A stretch of DNA of 64,000 bases from Opitutaceae bacterium (GTDB lineage Bacteria > Verrucomicrobiota > Verrucomicrobiia > Opitutales > Opitutaceae): the NCBI GenBank assembly GCA_028284235.1, contig JANQSC010000051.1:143861-207860 (forward strand). The letters are read 5' to 3'. Position 1 is the first letter of the stretch. Every line of letters begins with the position of its first letter. Below the pieces are notes generated by a model. The model ran no database searches. It worked only from the letters and a program-made list of their open reading frames with translations, and was not told the DNA's origin. This document shows, piece after piece, positions 9,029 through 18,179 of the stretch. A program made the translations under genes and the position numbers.

Positions 9029-9722
9029 TCGCGAACCGAAACAGACGCATATTTTTCTTCATATCGAGAAAACCGCTGGGAGAAGCGTGAATCAAATGCT
9101 CGAGAACCGATTCGATCCGGAGCGAACGGTTCATCTCTACCCGCATCCAATCGGTGAGAATGTCTTTGACGCCTTGCTTAGAATGCGGCGCGGGCTTTCG
9201 CTCGTGATGGGGCACGTGGATTTCGGGATCCACGAGCAATTCGCGATTGAGCGGCCAAGGTATTTCACGTTTGTCCGGAATCCGGTGGAACGGGTTATCT
9301 CGGAGTTTCACTACTTCAAGAAGCGCAACGCGGAACTGCCGAGGGAAAAGTGGCGGAAGAAAAACGAGATTGTCGATGCCTGCTCTACGGTTGAGGAGTT
9401 CGTGTTGTCGCCCGCTCGTATTCGAAATCCAATTGCATCTCGGGTTTGCGGCAAGATGTTTGGAAAGTCGGTTGCGTTCGAAAATGCTAGGTCAAACGTC
9501 GAGAATTGGTTTTCGTTCATAGGGGTGACCGAGAGAATGTCGGATTCGCTTCGAGCGATGAGCGGCGCATTGGGTGTGGAGTTCAAAGATGCGCCTCACG
9601 TAAACCGGACTAGTCGTTCGGACTGCAGTGAGCTTGATCGAGAGCGTATCGAAGAATCGATGAGGGAGTCCGACAAGATTGACTTTGAGTTTTATCAATG
9701 GTGTGTCGCCGCTTTGGGATGA
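9021..9722 (+). CDS. Sulfotransferase family 2-like protein
   Basis: The 233-residue protein opens with HIFLHIEKTAGRSV (residues 10-23), the 5'-phosphosulfate loop of PAPS-dependent sulfotransferases. FTFVRNPVERVISEF near residue 83 is the 3'-phosphate-binding motif. This fits enzymes that move sulfate from PAPS to carbohydrate hydroxyls in the cytoplasm. It ends the plus-strand run and faces the glf gene tail to tail with only 30 bases between. With the DUF6473-like and radical SAM neighbours it suggests a sulfated surface glycan. No PAPS synthesis genes are visible in the window. Confidence 0.87.
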   Translation: MLSREPKQTHIFLHIEKTAGRSVNQMLENRFDPERTVHLYPHPIGENVFDALLRMRRGLSLVMGHVDFGIHEQFAIERPRYFTFVRNPVERVISEFHYFKKRNAELPREKWRKKNEIVDACSTVEEFVLSPARIRNPIASRVCGKMFGKSVAFENARSNVENWFSFIGVTERMSDSLRAMSGALGVEFKDAPHVNRTSRSDCSELDRERIEESMRESDKIDFEFYQWCVAALG

Positions 9723-9752
9723 ACGACGTTCGTTTTGAGGGGGCACCCCGCA

Positions 9753-10868
9753 TCATTTCCATGATTGGGCAAGCGTTTGGACCGATCGTAGCGCGGAGCC
9801 GATAACTTGGTGCATGTCGTAGTAGCGAAAGTCCCCGAGGCGCCCTCCCGCCGTGATGGGGAGGCCCAATTGATCCAATTGTTCGATGTAGGCTCTGTGT
9901 TTTGAACGACTTATAGCCGTTTCGATTGGGTAGTATTCAGTTTTCCCTGCCGACCAGTCTTCTGGGTACTCGTAGGTTATTAGTGAGGCTGGCTTGCTGA
10001 AGTCTCCATTGAAATGCTTGTGTTCGATCACGCGGGTGTAGGGCACGGACTCGTCGGTTTCATTGATTTGAGATACTCCTTGAAAGTCGGCTACTTTCTC
10101 GACGACCGAATTGAATCGCAAAGACCTGTACTCGAGAGTGCCGGACTCGTAGTTGAAGAGCGCGTCAACGGGACCTGAGTAGATTACATGGTCATATCTG
10201 TTGATCCAGTAGTCCCTCTCCTGTAGAAAGTCCGTATTGAGATCGACTGGAATCCCCTCGAGCAGTCGCTCAAAAATAGACGTGTATCCGTTTTTGGGTA
10301 TGCCCTGAAATCGATCGTCGAAATAGTTGTCGTTGTCGTTTAGTCGAACTGGGATTCGCTTGATTATGCTCGGAGGCAATTCTCTTGGGTCTTTCTTCCA
10401 CTGCTTGATGGTGTATCCGCGGATGAGTCGCTCATAGATATCCGGACCGATCTCGCTGAGGCACCAGTCTTCCAGGTTGTCGGGCGATTCGATTTTGTGT
10501 CTGACAGATTCCAGCTTGCGACGCGCTTGTTCTGGAGTGGAGACCCCGTATATTTGCTGGAAGGTTCTTAGGTTGACGGGAAGGGAATACAAAACGCCCT
10601 TATAGCGGGCCTTGGGGCGATGCACGTAGGGGGTCCACTCTGTGAAGCGACTGATGTAGTCCCAGATTTTCTTTGAGTTTGTATGAAAAATATGGGGACC
10701 GTAGACGTGTTCATGGCAGCCGCATTCAAGCTTCGGTCGAGTATAGCAATTTCCTGCGATGTGCACCCGTTTTTCAATTACATGGACGGAATGCCCTAAA
10801 TCGAAGAGTTCTCTTGCGCAGACGGCGCCATAGAAACCGGCTCCTACAACTAGTATTGACTTTGGCAT
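9753..10868 (-). CDS. glf: UDP-galactopyranose mutase
   Basis: The 371-residue flavoprotein starts with an FAD-binding fold, LVVGAGFYGAVCARELF, followed by the family-typical HIAGNCYT loop. YGPHIFHT, YTIKQWKKDP and a C-terminal LGDFRYYDMHQVI are hallmarks of Glf. The enzyme interconverts UDP-galactopyranose and UDP-galactofuranose, so this locus probably makes a galactofuranose-containing glycan. The length matches the family (about 365-390). It is transcribed alone, convergent with the sulfotransferase, and its start faces the GT8-like gene across a 264-base divergent region that should hold both promoters. Confidence 0.95.
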   Translation of the reverse strand: MPKSILVVGAGFYGAVCARELFDLGHSVHVIEKRVHIAGNCYTRPKLECGCHEHVYGPHIFHTNSKKIWDYISRFTEWTPYVHRPKARYKGVLYSLPVNLRTFQQIYGVSTPEQARRKLESVRHKIESPDNLEDWCLSEIGPDIYERLIRGYTIKQWKKDPRELPPSIIKRIPVRLNDNDNYFDDRFQGIPKNGYTSIFERLLEGIPVDLNTDFLQERDYWINRYDHVIYSGPVDALFNYESGTLEYRSLRFNSVVEKVADFQGVSQINETDESVPYTRVIEHKHFNGDFSKPASLITYEYPEDWSAGKTEYYPIETAISRSKHRAYIEQLDQLGLPITAGGRLGDFRYYDMHQVIGSALRSVQTLAQSWK

Positions 10869-11132
10869 TCCGTTACTCTCGGAGAGAAGCGTGGCTTTGA
10901 TTTGTTCTCTCGCTCGATGTGAGGGTTTCGATTGATCTTATTCGAGACAAGAAGATTCGGAGCAGATTGTGATTCCGGCGATGAACGACTAGCGAATTCA
11001 TTCTACAGTTAGTTTGGTTGATTGTCTGGCGGTTTTACTGCGACATCGAAGCGACACGATTCGTCAGTCCAAGCTTGCTTTCACGTTCGACCTCGCTTGC
11101 CATTTGGTTCTTGCGAATATCAGAGAACTGCA

Positions 11133-12800
11133 ATGAGCGAAAACACTCCATCCTTTGATCCCAGTCGCTGTGTCGTGGCGTTCAATTGCAACGACGGCCA
11201 GGTAGCCCAGGCCTCTCTCCTGATCAAGACGTTGCGGAATGAAGAAATGGGGCGTTACAACGGCCGTATCCTGGCAATAACGACGTCGCTTTCCGATGAG
11301 TCGAAATCCTGGTTTGCGTCGCAAGGCGTCGAGGTGTTCGAAAAGCCGCTAGATTTTCTGGACGATTGGAAGGGTCGTGAATTCGCTGCAAACACCCTGT
11401 TTTTTGAACACGAGCGGGGTGAAATGGGCAAGTCTTGGCGACGGGTGAAGGCCCACTATTCGTCGGTTGGCGGTGGCTCTCCAATGGACGGGCTGATAAA
11501 AGACGCGATGGCGTTAAGCTCTGAATTCGATAGCGAGTTTCTTTTTGAACAGTTCAAGAACAAGCGTTTTAGCAAGCTCAACGTTATTCCGGCGTTGGAG
11601 TCGCTCAGGGGTGAAGTCGACTGGGTGTTGTTCTGCGATACGGACATTGTTTACCAGCGCCCGGTGGACTGTCTTTTTGATTCGATTCCAGAAGGAGCGA
11701 TATCGGGCGAATTCGAAGTTGTGGGGATAAATCCAGGAATGGCATTGTACGCGAAAGACGCTCGATACAACGAGCTGTTTGGCGGAGACGCAGGTTCAGA
11801 TATCAATTTGGGTGAGGAATTGAACATTGGCGTGCTGGCCGGTCGCTTGCGAGACATGGTGGATGTTTGGGTCGAGGCGAAGTCGCTGATGTTGGATGAA
11901 CGGTACCTGCCTTTGTATCGAAGCAATTGGCACGAGCAAGATTTTTTCAGGCTGTTGAGAGTAAAACGACCTCAACGGTTTGGACGATTTCCTGAGAATC
12001 ACGTATATCATGCTTGTGGATACGCGAGTTCTTTTGTTGAGCAGCGAGAGCCGATGCGTTTTGGAGTTTCCTTTGCGGACACTATTCCAGTAGCGATGCA
12101 CTTTGCGGGGGGCGTTTGGAGGCAATTTGAGAATATTCGCGGGATTTACCTGGCCGCGGTTGAAGAGCTGTACGTGAACGCGGGAGTCAGTACAACGAGA
12201 GACAAGCGGGTCTATGCGTCCGCGTTCGAAATGTCCGATACGGGTTGTTTGACCTCGTTCGTCAGGAATAGATGCGCGGGATTGGAGAAGGCGAAGTTCG
12301 TCGAGTTGGGAGCGTGTTTCGGCTCTACCTCGATCAAAATTGAATCGGCTATCGGAGAAATGGCGGATACAAGTTTTGATATAGTCGACGGCTGCGTCTA
12401 CAACAATGACTGGGAAGGCCGTCTTTTCCGCTCTGGAGAATACAAGCTTGTCCATGTTCCGTTGTTCGGGATGCCGCAGCTTGAAATCATTGAACGCTAT
12501 TTGGGCGCAGAGCCCCGGTACCGGTTGTACCTGCAGAGTAAATCGGAGAAGTACAAACCAAGGGAGGCAGTCGATTTCGCTCTATTGAATCGGATGGCCC
12601 ATCCCTTGGAAGTTCCAAAGGACGTGGAGAGAGTATGGGGTTCCCTGAAATCAGGAGGATGGTTGATCTTGCGGAGATTCACGGCATGCCCGAACGAGGC
12701 TCGAGTGGCAGCGGCGAGAGCATTGGATGCGGTAAGGTCGGAGATTGACGAGCTCCATGTTTCTATGATTGGGGATTTTCTCGCGATTCGAAAAGTGTAG
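11133..12800 (+). CDS. GT8-like glycosyltransferase fused to a SAM methyltransferase-like domain
   Basis: I use the ATG at 11133, giving 555 residues (MSENTPSFD...), because conserved sequence begins only there; the frame is open to 11022. Residues about 10-370 look like a GT-A enzyme related to GT8, with VAFNCNDGQVAQASLL at the donor end and a DxD-type FCDTDIVYQRP near residue 167. From about residue 385 a second domain resembles a class I methyltransferase: KFVELGACFGSTS is motif I, and VWGSLKSGGWLILRRF is the usual post-motif strand. The combination would let one polypeptide add and then methylate a sugar. Only two bases separate it from the next gene. The methyltransferase call is the weaker half. 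Confidence 0.65.
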   Translation: MSENTPSFDPSRCVVAFNCNDGQVAQASLLIKTLRNEEMGRYNGRILAITTSLSDESKSWFASQGVEVFEKPLDFLDDWKGREFAANTLFFEHERGEMGKSWRRVKAHYSSVGGGSPMDGLIKDAMALSSEFDSEFLFEQFKNKRFSKLNVIPALESLRGEVDWVLFCDTDIVYQRPVDCLFDSIPEGAISGEFEVVGINPGMALYAKDARYNELFGGDAGSDINLGEELNIGVLAGRLRDMVDVWVEAKSLMLDERYLPLYRSNWHEQDFFRLLRVKRPQRFGRFPENHVYHACGYASSFVEQREPMRFGVSFADTIPVAMHFAGGVWRQFENIRGIYLAAVEELYVNAGVSTTRDKRVYASAFEMSDTGCLTSFVRNRCAGLEKAKFVELGACFGSTSIKIESAIGEMADTSFDIVDGCVYNNDWEGRLFRSGEYKLVHVPLFGMPQLEIIERYLGAEPRYRLYLQSKSEKYKPREAVDFALLNRMAHPLEVPKDVERVWGSLKSGGWLILRRFTACPNEARVAAARALDAVRSEIDELHVSMIGDFLAIRKV

Positions 12801-12802
12801 TT

Positions 12803-13129
12803 ATGGCGGAGATGGATGAGGCTTCTCGACTGTTTTGGCAATCCAGTGTTGTTGCGGTCGTATTGCTCTCAGTCTTTTGCATCTATCTCCGTCGCCTCGA
12901 AACGAGCAAGCGCGCGCGTTTGATCGCGGTTGTAAACGGGGTATTGTTGGGCGCGATGCCTCTGGTTGCCGTGGCGCACATTTCCTTGTTGATGTTTGGT
13001 CCGTCCGAGATTCCGTTTTGGGCTGAACTTAGGGCTATCGAATCGGTCTCGTTTCCCGCCTACTTGCTCGTGCTGGGTATTCATATTTTTATGAATTTCG
13101 GTTACTACACGGCTGAAGATGGCAAGTAG
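12803..13129 (+). CDS. Small three-helix membrane protein, partner of the GMC enzyme (copy A)
   Basis: The 108-residue protein has hydrophobic segments near residues 12-29, 41-65 and 80-97. Its C-terminal HIFMNFGYY (His94, Asn98, Tyr101-102) matches HIWANRDYY in the small protein on the other side of the GMC oxidoreductase gene. Both also share an N-x-G-x-L-(L/I)-G-A stretch in the middle helix, so the two are homologous. It overlaps the GMC start by 11 bases. I do not recognise a named family. A membrane anchor or electron-transfer partner of the flavoenzyme is the natural inference, with the conserved histidine as a possible haem or quinone-site ligand. Confidence 0.6.
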   Translation: MAEMDEASRLFWQSSVVAVVLLSVFCIYLRRLETSKRARLIAVVNGVLLGAMPLVAVAHISLLMFGPSEIPFWAELRAIESVSFPAYLLVLGIHIFMNFGYYTAEDGK

Positions 13130-14588
13130 GAAAACACAGTATTTGATAGTTGGGGGAGGAGTCGCGGGGCTCTCGCTAGCAGACAAGCTTTCGAAAGGAG
13201 GTCGCGAAGCGATAGTGCTGGAAGCGGGAAGTTCGAGGCCGGTTGGCGACTGGCGGAGGCTGGATTGGTACGAGGACGACCGGGATCGACTGGAGGTCGT
13301 TTCGAACTACAAGTACAATACCAAGTTGCTGCGAGTAAAAGCTCTCGGAGGGAGTGTCGAGGCTTGGGAGGGGTATGTTCCTCGGTGGAACAAGAATGAC
13401 TTTCAGCAGAACTCGTTGTTCGGCGTCGGAAAAGACTGGCCGTTTGGATTTGACGAATTGGAGCCCTATTATTGCGAGGCGGAGAAGTACCTGGGCGTTG
13501 CTGGAGGCGAACTGAACCCGAAAGACGAAGCTCGTTCGATGCCGTATCCACTTCCCCCATTCGAGTGGACTGACTATGAAAGGGAAGTTGCGAGTCGGAC
13601 AAGAGGAATGGGTCTGGAATGGCATCATGTGCCGCAGGCGAGGAACTCGCTGCCTTATGGCCGCCGGAGTAGCTGCAATGGTATCGGGGAGTGCAATATG
13701 TGCCCGATTCAAGCGCGCTGGACTCCCCGGGCGACACTGGTTCCGCGACTTCTGGCGAATCCGCGGGTTGAGATCTGGTCCGAGTCCAGTTGTTGCGAGC
13801 TGGAAGTCGATGCAACAGGCAATCCTTGCCTTGCGGTTGTGAAACGGTCTGACGGGAGCGTTTTGACGGTCGAATTTGAGACCCTCGTGCTGGCGGCAGG
13901 CGCTATCGAATGCGCGCGTTTGTTGTTGCTAACGCGATTGAATCTCAAAGGCAGAGAGGGATTTTGGAATAACCCGAATATCGGCAAGGGCTACATGGAT
14001 CACCCTGTCTTGAGAGTTAAGGCCGATGTGGATTGGAATGCGGGTCGGTCGAGACAAACGAATATTCTAGCGTCCAGCCACAGTTTTAGGGACTTCGACA
14101 AAGAAACCGGCTCTTGGGGGTTTGTCTTGAACTTGAATCGGAGAATTTTGCCGAAAGCGTGGCTGGCCGCGCATTTTGAAATGCCCGCTGTAACCAGTAA
14201 TTCCATACGGCTAAGCGATGAGCAGTCGGACCTGTTTGGAAATCCGATAGCGTCGCTGCGTATCGGCACGGACTACGATGGTTTTTCGGCGACGAAGGCG
14301 CGAATCGACACCGTCTTGGGGGAGTTGGCCCGCTCGTTTGGCGGATCCAATCTGATTCGTGACGAACTGCAGCTGTGGGCGTGCCATCCCATGGGTGGGT
14401 GCCCGATCTCGGCTCGGGAAGGTGATGGAGTAGTCGATGCGAATCTCAAAGTTTGGGGAAGCGACAATCTATACATCCTCTCCAACGGCGTGTTCGCCAC
14501 AGGGAGCTCAGTCAATCCCACCCTCACCCTTGTTTCACTTGGGTTCCGATTGGCAGAGCGCTTACTGAAAGGAAACAAGAATGCGTGA
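13119..14588 (+). CDS. GMC-family FAD oxidoreductase with a possible Fe-S cysteine motif
   Basis: The 489-residue protein begins with the FAD loop YLIVGGGVAGLSLADKL and ends with the GMC catalytic region ACHPMGGCP (active-site His) and SVNPTLTLV. In the middle, CNGIGECNMCP (Cys186, Cys192, Cys195) resembles the three-cysteine segment that holds the 3Fe-4S cluster in bacterial FAD glucose/fructose dehydrogenase-type GMC enzymes, so it probably acts as a dehydrogenase rather than an oxidase. There is no N-terminal signal peptide. Both neighbours overlap it (11 and 8 bases) and encode related membrane proteins. A sugar alcohol or glycan hydroxyl is the likely substrate, inferred from the locus. 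Confidence 0.88.
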   Translation: MASRKTQYLIVGGGVAGLSLADKLSKGGREAIVLEAGSSRPVGDWRRLDWYEDDRDRLEVVSNYKYNTKLLRVKALGGSVEAWEGYVPRWNKNDFQQNSLFGVGKDWPFGFDELEPYYCEAEKYLGVAGGELNPKDEARSMPYPLPPFEWTDYEREVASRTRGMGLEWHHVPQARNSLPYGRRSSCNGIGECNMCPIQARWTPRATLVPRLLANPRVEIWSESSCCELEVDATGNPCLAVVKRSDGSVLTVEFETLVLAAGAIECARLLLLTRLNLKGREGFWNNPNIGKGYMDHPVLRVKADVDWNAGRSRQTNILASSHSFRDFDKETGSWGFVLNLNRRILPKAWLAAHFEMPAVTSNSIRLSDEQSDLFGNPIASLRIGTDYDGFSATKARIDTVLGELARSFGGSNLIRDELQLWACHPMGGCPISAREGDGVVDANLKVWGSDNLYILSNGVFATGSSVNPTLTLVSLGFRLAERLLKGNKNA

Positions 14589-14901
14589 AACGGTTGTCTG
14601 GCTGTTTTTGACGACGACATTGGTTTCAATTGCAGTCATTGCCAGATTGCGAAGCGAATATTTGGCCAATCCAGATTTTCGGTCGCGGTATCTCTACCGC
14701 TTGAATTGCGGTTTGCTAATTGGCGCGATTGCGATGGTACTGTTGAGGTATGCGGAGGAACTAGGAGTCGCATTCAACTTTTGGGACAGGTCTGCATTCG
14801 TTTATATCCAGTCCGTGTTGGCTCCGATATACGGCGTTCTCGTCATCGCCCATATTTGGGCAAATAGAGATTACTATCGACCTCGAAATATGGGCAAATG
14901 A
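14581..14901 (+). CDS. Small three-helix membrane protein, partner of the GMC enzyme (copy B)
   Basis: The 106-residue protein has hydrophobic segments near residues 4-20, 41-58 and 73-91. The C-terminal motif HIWANRDYY (His91, Asn95, Tyr98-99) has the same spacing as in the copy encoded before the GMC gene. LNCGLLIGA aligns with VNGVLLGA of copy A. The start overlaps the end of the GMC gene by 8 bases. Overall identity between the copies is low outside these motifs, so they may form a heterodimer in the membrane. No family name is known to me. Function is inferred only from the gene sandwich. Confidence 0.6.
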   Translation: MRETVVWLFLTTTLVSIAVIARLRSEYLANPDFRSRYLYRLNCGLLIGAIAMVLLRYAEELGVAFNFWDRSAFVYIQSVLAPIYGVLVIAHIWANRDYYRPRNMGK

Positions 14902-14915
14902 AGTGGATACTCGGT

Positions 14916-14932
14916 TTCGCGCGCGGCGCGAA
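14916..14932. repeat. GC-rich hairpin between convergent genes
   Basis: A perfect 7-base inverted repeat, TTCGCGC / GCGCGAA with a 3-base loop, lies in the 97-base gap between the two convergent transcription units. It lacks a T-run on either side, so it is at best a factor-assisted stop or an mRNA 3'-end stabiliser. Confidence 0.3.
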
Positions 14933-14998
14933 TGAGAGACAACGATTGGTCGGCAGCAAACCGATACCGTAATCAGATTTTTGGGTAAAATAACGCCT

Positions 14999-17074
14999 CT
15001 AGTCGGTTAGCGACAATTTTTTCAGTATATTTCCTTCAAACGAATCCTTCGCGTGATGGGGCCACCAAATTGCCGATACTGAGTCCCAAAGATTCGAATT
15101 TGAAGTTGTGGAGTTTTCGAGCTGGCCTATGAGGGTTTCGCTATCGCTTGATCGACTCATGAATGGATCTGCGAGTAGACGATTGATGAATTCTATACCG
15201 CCATTCGCATTGGCGTTTTTAAACTGAGTCATAGCGCCGAGGGCGAGAGCCCAGAGTTGGTAGTGGAAGTGGGGAAGCGGCCAGGCCTGGTAGACGGAAA
15301 GCGCGTCATTCGAGCATTTGGCCAAGTCGTTTTCGGATGTGGCTTTGTCTATCAAAGCCAATAGAACTGCGCATGGGTTGGTCGTAAGGTTGGGGTCGTC
15401 GCGAGAGGATTGGAGAGATTGGTCTAACACTGCGAGCGCCTTTTCTCGTTTACCGCGGAAGGAGAGTGTCAGCGCGAGTTCGAATGCAGCCATGGTATTC
15501 CAGTTGTCGTTGTTGACGGGGGCTGCAAGAGAGGTTTCGAAAAACAAGCATGCCTGATCATGGTCACCAATCGATCGATACGACACACCCTTTTCAAAAG
15601 ATAGAAAACACGTTTGGGCGGATGTGGAATGTTGTTCGAACTCCGATAGGAGTTTCAAGGCCGATTCCGGCTTGGATTCGTAGTTCAACAACTTCGCTTG
15701 CCAAAGTACTCTGGCAAACCCCTCCGCGCCTTCTCCTTTGTCACGCGAAAGGAGACCGGGGACGCGGTCGGTTTCGCCAATCGTGAAACAGTGTGACGCC
15801 CAGCGCGGATAAAACCCTTTATGCGGTTTGCTCTTGGAGTCCAAGGCCGCGTAAAACTGGCCTGCTCGCTCAAAGCAACGCTGGTTGCCCAGCGCAACTA
15901 AGATTGCGTCCACTTTGGCGTCGTATTCGACGTCGGGACGCTCGATTAGCCATTCGGAGAGCAACAGGAGAAAATCCCTTGGGGGCTTTGCGGGAGAGAG
16001 TCTCGTGAGGGCCCGATGGGCGAGGAATACGACATTGGCAGTACTCGAATTGCTGAGCAAAGATTGGAGAAACTCGAGTACGATTGCAGGTTGGCCGGAC
16101 TCGGATAAAATGTTCGTGAGCTGAATTTGATCTTGCTCATCCGTGATGGTCGAAAATAGTTCTTCGCGTTCTAATTTTGTATTAGAATTGTAATTACGAA
16201 TGATTGATGGAAGTGCTTTAAAGGCGTTTTGTATTTCCCCTTTTGATCTAAATTCGTAGCCGGCGAGAGTCCTTCCCGAGGAACTCAATTTGCCCGTGTC
16301 GCTTGCCCTTTCAATCCAGTCGGCAAACTCGAATGATTCATGCAAAACGGCGAAGATTGTCCAAATTGCGATGCGTTCGGGAGGAAATGACTGGAGAAAC
16401 TCGACCCAGCGCGACGGTGGGAGTCTGCGCCCACCCGATTCTCGGTTCCAGTCAATGGGTTCGTTCTGACACGCCGTTCTTACGGGAGAGTCATAGCGTG
16501 CGCGGAACAAGGGAGGGGGCTTGGAGCAAAACAGCGCATCCGCTGGGACGCTCGCTTCTCCATCTTTACTGGAAATGGATCCTTGTGCGTCCGTTTCGCA
16601 AGCAGTGTTCCGCGTCCAGAAATTCTCCAACTGTGTGGCGAATGGGTCGGCGAGGGCGCAGGCGAGCGACTTCGCGGAGATTTCCGATAAATCAGTGGTA
16701 TTGATGGCGAGCGGCAACTTGAGGTCGAAGCAATGGAGCAAGTCTTTAAAAGTTGGGTTTGCTTCGACAAGAAGTATCGCGGACCGGATGCTCGAAGGCA
16801 AGTTGCCGAGGTAATTTAACGCGACGCTCGTACTCGGCCCGTAGATCACGGCTCTATCGAAATTAGCCAGGGCAGTGATTGACTGGTCCACAGACTGCTT
16901 GCACTGAAGGTCGACGGGACTGTCGGCAGAGTGAATTCCCAGCGCCGCTGCGACTGCTTTTGGAGGTGGCTGCAAAGCCGGGCCTCGGACGGGTGCATCC
17001 ATCAAGTGAATGAACACGGTGCCCCGGTTGTTTTGGGGGGATAGCGAGTGCGGCGCAAATTGGATCGATCCCAT
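14999..17074 (-). CDS. Large helical-repeat (TPR-like) protein of a glycosyltransferase operon
   Basis: I start this 691-residue protein at the ATG at 17074, one base after the upstream glycosyltransferase stop; the frame is open to 17203. No signal peptide or membrane segment is seen. The N-terminal 110 residues contain alpha/beta-looking sequence (RGTVFIHLMDAP, RSAILLVEANP). The rest is helical, with repeat-like stretches such as SFEKGVSYRSIGDHDQACLFFETSL and AAFELALTLSFRGKREKALAVLDQSL that look like TPR units. It is the last gene of a four-gene operon with two GT4 enzymes. Such proteins often organise polysaccharide assembly, but I do not recognise this one. Confidence 0.65.
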   Translation of the reverse strand: MGSIQFAPHSLSPQNNRGTVFIHLMDAPVRGPALQPPPKAVAAALGIHSADSPVDLQCKQSVDQSITALANFDRAVIYGPSTSVALNYLGNLPSSIRSAILLVEANPTFKDLLHCFDLKLPLAINTTDLSEISAKSLACALADPFATQLENFWTRNTACETDAQGSISSKDGEASVPADALFCSKPPPLFRARYDSPVRTACQNEPIDWNRESGGRRLPPSRWVEFLQSFPPERIAIWTIFAVLHESFEFADWIERASDTGKLSSSGRTLAGYEFRSKGEIQNAFKALPSIIRNYNSNTKLEREELFSTITDEQDQIQLTNILSESGQPAIVLEFLQSLLSNSSTANVVFLAHRALTRLSPAKPPRDFLLLLSEWLIERPDVEYDAKVDAILVALGNQRCFERAGQFYAALDSKSKPHKGFYPRWASHCFTIGETDRVPGLLSRDKGEGAEGFARVLWQAKLLNYESKPESALKLLSEFEQHSTSAQTCFLSFEKGVSYRSIGDHDQACLFFETSLAAPVNNDNWNTMAAFELALTLSFRGKREKALAVLDQSLQSSRDDPNLTTNPCAVLLALIDKATSENDLAKCSNDALSVYQAWPLPHFHYQLWALALGAMTQFKNANANGGIEFINRLLADPFMSRSSDSETLIGQLENSTTSNSNLWDSVSAIWWPHHAKDSFEGNILKKLSLTD

Positions 17075-17075
17075 T

Positions 17076-18179
17076 TTAGAATAGTGTTTGGCGCGATAGA
17101 CCGAATATCCTGGAATATGTGATATCTGCGGCCGATATCCAGTTGAAAGATTTGGACTTCGCTGTGATTGACCGAGCGGAACGTGTCCGGAAATCACTTC
17201 CAACTAGTTTTCCCCAGCCATCTGCGATGCTCTCGTTGTCCTCAGGATTACAATACACGCCCGCGTCGCCCGCGACTTCCGGCATGGACGAGCAATTGGA
17301 CGTGAGAACGGGGACGCCGCAGCTCATGGCTTCGGCGATGGGGAGACCGAAGCCTTCAGCTAGCGAGACGAAGACCAGCGCGGCGGCGTGGCGGTAGTAG
17401 GCGGCGAGCTCTGAATCTGGGAGATATCCGGTCCAATTCACCCGCTCGCCGAGGTTCGAGGCATTTTGCTGGAGCGTTTCGGATTTCCAGCCGTAGGCGC
17501 CGACAATCACGAGCTTGTGGGGAAGATCCGGGTCGCGCTCAATGAGAAGCTCGAACGCTTGCAGCGTGCGTTCAAGGTTTTTACGCGGCTCGAGCGTGCA
17601 CACGCAGAGGAAGTAGGGTTCCTCAACAGGCCGGCCCGTGTCGGGGAAGCCCATCGGGTCGATGATCGGAGCGAGGTGGGTGACGGTGATCCTTTCGGGA
17701 GCGATTCCGTAGAGGTCGACGACGTCCGATTTTGTCGCCTCGGAAATAGCGAAAAGGTGGGTCGCCCGTCGGGCGCTCGCCCGCAACGGGCCGTCGAAAA
17801 ACTGCTGGGTGCTGGCGTTGGGGAACCACTCGGGATGCTTCAACGGGAGCAGATCGAATATCGTGAGGAATGTGGGGACGCTCGCTTTGTCGGGAAGCGG
17901 GTAGTAGGGCGAGAAATGCGCGTCGACGCCTTCAATGGCGAGTAGGGAGGACAGTGTCCGTCGACTGGCGTCGATGTCGTGCCAGGGAAGTTCGTAAGCG
18001 AGATGGCGCTCCCGCCGTTCGGGTCGACCGACGGGTTCCATCGAACCCAAGGTGAGCCATCGCGTGTCTGATTGTTCGATTGCGAGAAGCCCTTCTACGA
18101 TTTTCCGGGCGTATCGCGATATCCCTGTGGGGAAGCGAGTATTGAGCACGCTCAAATCGATTGAGCAAAGAGCGCTCAT
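17076..18179 (-). CDS. Glycosyltransferase family 4
   Basis: The true start is the ATG at 18179, which overlaps the stop of the upstream gene as ATGA and gives 367 residues. The GT-B fold is shown by CVCTLEPRKNLERTLQAF and WTGYLPDSELAAYYRHA. The EX7E donor-site motif is EGFGLPIAEAMSCGVPVLTS, typical of retaining GT4 enzymes such as mannosyltransferases. N-terminal NTRFPTGISRYARKIVEGL is a common acceptor-side loop. It works in the cytoplasm on nucleotide sugars for a surface polysaccharide. The sugar cannot be predicted. Confidence 0.92.
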   Translation of the reverse strand: MSALCSIDLSVLNTRFPTGISRYARKIVEGLLAIEQSDTRWLTLGSMEPVGRPERRERHLAYELPWHDIDASRRTLSSLLAIEGVDAHFSPYYPLPDKASVPTFLTIFDLLPLKHPEWFPNASTQQFFDGPLRASARRATHLFAISEATKSDVVDLYGIAPERITVTHLAPIIDPMGFPDTGRPVEEPYFLCVCTLEPRKNLERTLQAFELLIERDPDLPHKLVIVGAYGWKSETLQQNASNLGERVNWTGYLPDSELAAYYRHAAALVFVSLAEGFGLPIAEAMSCGVPVLTSNCSSMPEVAGDAGVYCNPEDNESIADGWGKLVGSDFRTRSARSITAKSKSFNWISAADITYSRIFGLSRQTLF

